Assembly: GCA_003454605.1 (NCBI GenBank)
Contig: DMKD01000248.1
Span: 1-9,538 of the forward strand
DNA length: 9,538 nucleotides
Source: Spirochaeta sp.
GTDB taxonomy: Bacteria > Spirochaetota > Spirochaetia > UBA9216
Reading direction: 5' to 3'
How positions within the stretch are numbered: position 1 is the first letter of the stretch; each line of letters opens with the position of its first letter. Shown piece after piece: positions 7,292-9,538 of this stretch. Position numbers and translations under genes: made by a program. The notes under the pieces are model-generated. The model made no database searches. It was not told the DNA's origin and saw only the letters and a program-made list of their open reading frames with translations.

Positions 7292-8287
7292 CTAAGTACT
7301 CCTTATAGATTTTCGTAAATTTATCCAGGTTTCGGAAATACCCAAAACCGGAAGTCCTATTATCACAACATAATTTATTCCAGGCATTAACAGCATCAGA
7401 ATGAGAAATATCTCAACCATCAGCCGAAGGCCGTTCGGTAATTTAAATTTGCCCATCAGACTGCGGATTATCCCGAGTCCCTGCAAACCGTAGACAAATA
7501 GTAATATCAAACCGGTATTCCATATTACCGGAGATGCAAAACCAAGGTCTGCTAACTCAAAAATCTCGACAAGCATTCCGACAGCTGCTAGCAGGGTCGG
7601 CCACAGAAGGTTTTCAGGAACCCTGAAATCCATCAGCGATAATGCATTTCTGCGCTGCATTCTGAACAATATTACCTCAGATGTCCTTGCACTTATCAGC
7701 AGAATCAGAAAAAACATCGCGGCGGCGGCTCGCATGTAAAAACTTTTCATGTAGCCGAGCATCCCCTCTTCACCGAGGTATGTTTTAACAACCTCGCTTT
7801 CATAGGTATCAGCCCCTTCTCCGAAGAAAACACCTGCAATCGCATTTATCTGACTGCCCACAGCCTCGGTAAATACTTCATTCTGCTGAAGTATCATAAA
7901 TACCGGTATAAAAACCAGCACCATTGCTGCTGTAGCAATGAACAATCTGTACAATCTTCTTAATCCTGAAATACCAGGAATTATATCTATGATAAAGAAC
8001 ATACCAAGCATCAGTAATACCGGGATCATCATCTCGATGATAACCAATGCACCTCTTAAATCGGCATCAATAACCGACCGGGTCTTCCAAACCGACAGAA
8101 CAAGAAGAATGAATATCACACTTCCGGCACTAATCAGCAGATCCTTGGATCCCTTTCTGTAATACAGGGTGTAAAGCGGAACAGTAAACAGAAGAATCAG
8201 AAAACCGACCTGACTGCATACGACAGACAGTACAACGGCCATAGCCAGATCCCTCAATCTGCTGCTGTTTCCCTGAAATTGAAGCAT
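7292..8287 (-). CDS. DUF2232 (YybS-like) integral membrane protein
   Basis: The 331-residue protein is very hydrophobic, with about eight predicted membrane segments (around 13-42, 49-67, 78-100, 112-134, 183-203, 228-246, 255-275 and 287-315) and a non-membrane loop at about 136-180. The C-terminal half carries DFRVPENLLWPTLLAAVG and ILLFVYGLQGLGIIRSLM, the layout seen in the DUF2232/YybS family (a WP pair before one segment, then an LQG turn). Members are often found beside rpsR, rplI and dnaB/dnaC, as here, which supports the assignment. Biochemical function is not established; it does not look like a classical transporter with known signature motifs. The ATG lies 4 bp after the rpsR stop with only a weak AAGAGA site, implying coupling. 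Its last codons contain the AAGGAG ribosome site of rplI. Confidence 0.8.
   Translation of the reverse strand: MLQFQGNSSRLRDLAMAVVLSVVCSQVGFLILLFTVPLYTLYYRKGSKDLLISAGSVIFILLVLSVWKTRSVIDADLRGALVIIEMMIPVLLMLGMFFIIDIIPGISGLRRLYRLFIATAAMVLVFIPVFMILQQNEVFTEAVGSQINAIAGVFFGEGADTYESEVVKTYLGEEGMLGYMKSFYMRAAAAMFFLILLISARTSEVILFRMQRRNALSLMDFRVPENLLWPTLLAAVGMLVEIFELADLGFASPVIWNTGLILLFVYGLQGLGIIRSLMGKFKLPNGLRLMVEIFLILMLLMPGINYVVIIGLPVLGISETWINLRKSIRST
7299..7304 (-). promoter_or_regulatory. Ribosome binding site for the GTG start of rplI
   Basis: AAGGAG on the minus strand lies inside the last codons of the DUF2232 gene, nine bases before the GTG at 7289-7287. It fixes the rplI start at a GTG codon and shows that the two genes are translationally adjacent. 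Confidence 0.8.
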
Positions 8288-8291
8288 ATTG

Positions 8292-8582
8292 CTATCTCTT
8301 CATGAACGGCAGAAGCGCAATTACCCTTGCCCGCTTAATTTCTCTTGCGAGCTGTCTCTGGTGCTTGGCACATGTACCGGTAATTCTTCTGGGAAGAATT
8401 TTTCCGCTTTCCGTTACGAATCGTCTAAGTACTTCAGGGTTCTTGTAATCCATTACAACCTTCTGAGTACAGAATCTGCACACCTTTTTTCTGAAAAAGG
8501 ATTTGTTTCTGGGACCGCGGTTATAGCCGCCCCTGTCGTCACCGCCCCGATCTTCGGGACCTCTTTTTATTTCATCACTCAT
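8292..8582 (-). CDS. rpsR: 30S ribosomal protein S18, zinc-binding (C+) form
   Basis: S18 binds the 30S platform together with S6. The 96-residue product has the full S18 core at about 33-96 (VCRFCTQKVVMDYKNPEVLRR; ESGKILPRRITGTCAKHQRQ; IKRARVIALLPF). Cysteines C35 and C38 (CRFC) and C71/H74 (CAKH) form a complete C-x2-C...C-x2-H set, so this is probably the zinc-binding form, unlike E. coli S18, which lacks the full set. Residues 1-30 are an additional hydrophilic, Gly/Arg/Asp-rich extension (EDRGGDDRGGYNRGPR), longer than in many S18 proteins. The ATG has AGGAG nine bases upstream, and the ssb TAA lies just before that site, giving a 15-bp gap. It is the third gene of the rpsF operon. Confidence 0.97.
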   Translation of the reverse strand: MSDEIKRGPEDRGGDDRGGYNRGPRNKSFFRKKVCRFCTQKVVMDYKNPEVLRRFVTESGKILPRRITGTCAKHQRQLAREIKRARVIALLPFMKR

Positions 8583-8597
8583 GTGTAAAATCTCCTG

Positions 8598-9122
8598 TTA
8601 GAATGGTATATCATCCTCAAAATCCGCGGAATAATTATTATCCGGCTGAAATTTTTCGCCGCCGCCCGGGGTTCCACCCTGTGGTGCGTTATTGATACCA
8701 CCCTGCTGCTGTGCGCCGCCGTAGCCGCCGGAGGGATTGCCCCCCATTCCGCCCTGCTGCTGATAACCACCGCTCTGCTGTCCGCCGCCGCCTTGTCCGC
8801 GACCGCCCAACAACTGAATATTGTTAGCGATGATCTTCACCTTGCTTCTCTTATTTCCGTCCTGCTCCCATCGATCCTGACTCAGCGAACCTTCTACGGC
8901 TACCTGCTGACCCTTTGTAAGATACTGATTAAGAGATTCCGCCCGTTTTCCAAACAGCGCCAAGTCAAAAAATGACACTTCGTCTTCCCAGCTATCCCCT
9001 GACCTCTTTCTGCGGTTAACTGCTAAGGAAAAACTGCTTACGGCGAGTCCTGAATTGGTATATTTCAATTCTGCATCGCGGGTAAGCCTGCCAATTATGA
9101 CAACGTAATTTACATCTTCCAT
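8598..9122 (-). CDS. ssb: Single-stranded DNA-binding protein SSB
   Basis: SSB coats single-stranded DNA in replication, repair and recombination. The 174 residues divide into an OB fold (about 1-105: NYVVIIGRLTRDAELKYTNSG, FSLAVNRR, SFFDLALFGKRAE, YLTKGQQVAVEGSL, IIANNIQLLG), a disordered Gly/Gln-rich linker (about 107-155, with GGYQQQGGMGG and YGGAQQQGG as imperfect repeats) and the acidic tip FEDDIPF (168-174), which recruits partner proteins. Length and tip are typical. The linker DNA is much richer in G+C than its surroundings because of Gly codons, so this is not a sign of transfer. AGGAG lies six bases before the ATG. It sits between rpsF and rpsR, the usual position in many bacteria, 24 bases after rpsF. 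Confidence 0.98.
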   Translation of the reverse strand: MEDVNYVVIIGRLTRDAELKYTNSGLAVSSFSLAVNRRKRSGDSWEDEVSFFDLALFGKRAESLNQYLTKGQQVAVEGSLSQDRWEQDGNKRSKVKIIANNIQLLGGRGQGGGGQQSGGYQQQGGMGGNPSGGYGGAQQQGGINNAPQGGTPGGGEKFQPDNNYSADFEDDIPF

Positions 9123-9146
9123 TTCTGGCTCCTGTTTAAAGACTTA

Positions 9147-9425
9147 CTAGTCTTTTTTAACGAACATGAATTTCAGAACTTCGTTAAAGAGTTTGATATT
9201 TTTTTCTATTTTGACGATTGAATCAGGTGCAAGCTCTACTGTGAAAAAGTAGTAATGTCCTCTTGATTCTTTTTTGATCTGGTAGGCAAGTTCACGATCA
9301 CCCATATCGTCCTCTTTAACGATATTAGCTCCCGCTTTATTAAACTCTTCTTTTACCTTTGCAAGCCCGCCGTTGTAGGCGTCGGCTTCAGTTCGAAAAA
9401 TAAAAACAACTTCGTAGTTTCTCAT
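9147..9425 (-). CDS. rpsF: 30S ribosomal protein S6
   Basis: S6 pairs with S18 on the 30S platform. The 92-residue product has the complete ferredoxin-like S6 fold: MRNYEVVFIFRTEAD (strand 1), a helix at about 17-30, DDMGDRELAYQIKKESRGHYYFFTVEL (strands 2-3), a helix at about 68-80 and the last strand VLKFMFVKKD. It lacks the acidic C-terminal tail of E. coli S6, being close in length to B. subtilis S6. The start ATG has a strong GGGAGG site four bases upstream (9430-9435). It is the first gene of the minus-strand operon, preceded by a leader with a hairpin and a candidate sigma-70-type promoter. Confidence 0.97.
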   Translation of the reverse strand: MRNYEVVFIFRTEADAYNGGLAKVKEEFNKAGANIVKEDDMGDRELAYQIKKESRGHYYFFTVELAPDSIVKIEKNIKLFNEVLKFMFVKKD

Positions 9426-9448
9426 TTTTCCTCCCTATGGTCTTAATG

Positions 9449-9471
9449 ATCCGCATTCATACGACGCGGAT
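9449..9471 (-). promoter_or_regulatory. Leader hairpin upstream of rpsF; candidate S6:S18 autoregulatory element
   Basis: In the mRNA the arms AUCCGCGU and AUGCGGAU pair (8 bp including one G-U) around a 7-base loop. A further 3-bp helix (9475-9473 with 9444-9442) can form below it across an asymmetric bulge. The hairpin lies about 23 bases before the rpsF start. S6:S18 leader motifs that bind the protein complex are known upstream of rpsF in many bacteria, but I could not confirm the consensus CCG bulge geometry here. Confidence 0.45.
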
Positions 9472-9485
9472 AAAGAGGTCACGAT

Positions 9486-9514
9486 AAATTACCACAGGGA
9501 AAGGACTTGGTCAA
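9486..9514 (-). promoter_or_regulatory. Candidate sigma-70-type promoter of the rpsF operon
   Basis: TTGACC (9514-9509) is followed after exactly 17 bases by TAATTT (9491-9486), preceded by TGG as in an extended -10 element. The -35 is close to consensus and the -10 is weak. Transcription would begin near 9480, giving a leader of about 55 bases that includes the hairpin. The upstream flank is AT-rich. Confidence 0.45.
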
Positions 9515-9538
9515 GTAATGAAGTTCGGAGAATAATTA

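Noticed and set aside
8640..8820. GC-rich, repetitive stretch unlike the surrounding DNA
   Set aside because: It encodes the Gly/Gln-rich SSB linker; codon composition explains it, with no need for horizontal transfer or a structural element.
9138..9155. Small inverted repeat (AAAGAC...GTCTTT) over the rpsF stop, followed on one side by a T run
   Set aside because: The stem is only 6 bp and AT-rich, and the T run lies on the 5' side in the direction of transcription, so it is not a terminator for rpsF. A termination site inside this operon is not expected.
9515..9538. ATG at 9518 on the plus strand suggesting the start of a divergent gene
   Set aside because: The frame stops after five codons (ATG AAG TTC GGA GAA TAA), so there is no gene.

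Overview
The window looks like a piece of a spirochaete chromosome, most likely a free-living Spirochaeta-like lineage. This is an inference from the moderate AT content, the FecR/TPR and LVIVD-type envelope proteins, and a DUF2232 membrane gene sitting between rpsR and rplI. No rRNA or marker allows a firmer placement.

Layout. Positions 1-3842 (+ strand) hold the 3' part of one very large gene whose start lies outside the window. It encodes Ig-like and FN3-like modules followed by about 14 LVIVD-type beta-propeller repeats. A strong stem-loop at 3863-3896 separates it from a convergent block in which every gene lies on the minus strand. Read in its own direction, from right to left, that block is: promoter and leader (about 9514-9426), rpsF (S6), ssb, rpsR (S18), a DUF2232/YybS-like membrane protein, rplI (L9), dnaB (replicative helicase), and a small ComFB-family protein. 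After a 61-bp gap comes a secreted FecR-domain/TPR protein that ends at the shared terminator.

The rpsF-ssb-rpsR-(DUF2232)-rplI-dnaB cluster is a conserved bacterial ribosome/replication operon. Gaps are short (15, 4, 2 and 11 bp; 21 bp for ssb after rpsF) and rplI/dnaB share one base (TAATG), so one transcript with coupled translation is likely. The lineage-specific parts are the most interesting: an acidic tail of about 110 residues on L9, encoded partly by a 12-bp tandem repeat; a perfect 20-nt palindrome just before the dnaB start codon; a ComFB-type possible cyclic-dinucleotide receptor as the gene after dnaB; and a leader hairpin before rpsF that could be an autoregulatory site.

The two envelope-type proteins at the left (propeller protein and FecR/TPR protein) meet tail to tail. 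Their functions cannot be named from sequence. No tRNA, rRNA, CRISPR array, insertion sequence or prophage feature was seen, and no stretch longer than 300 bases lacks a gene.
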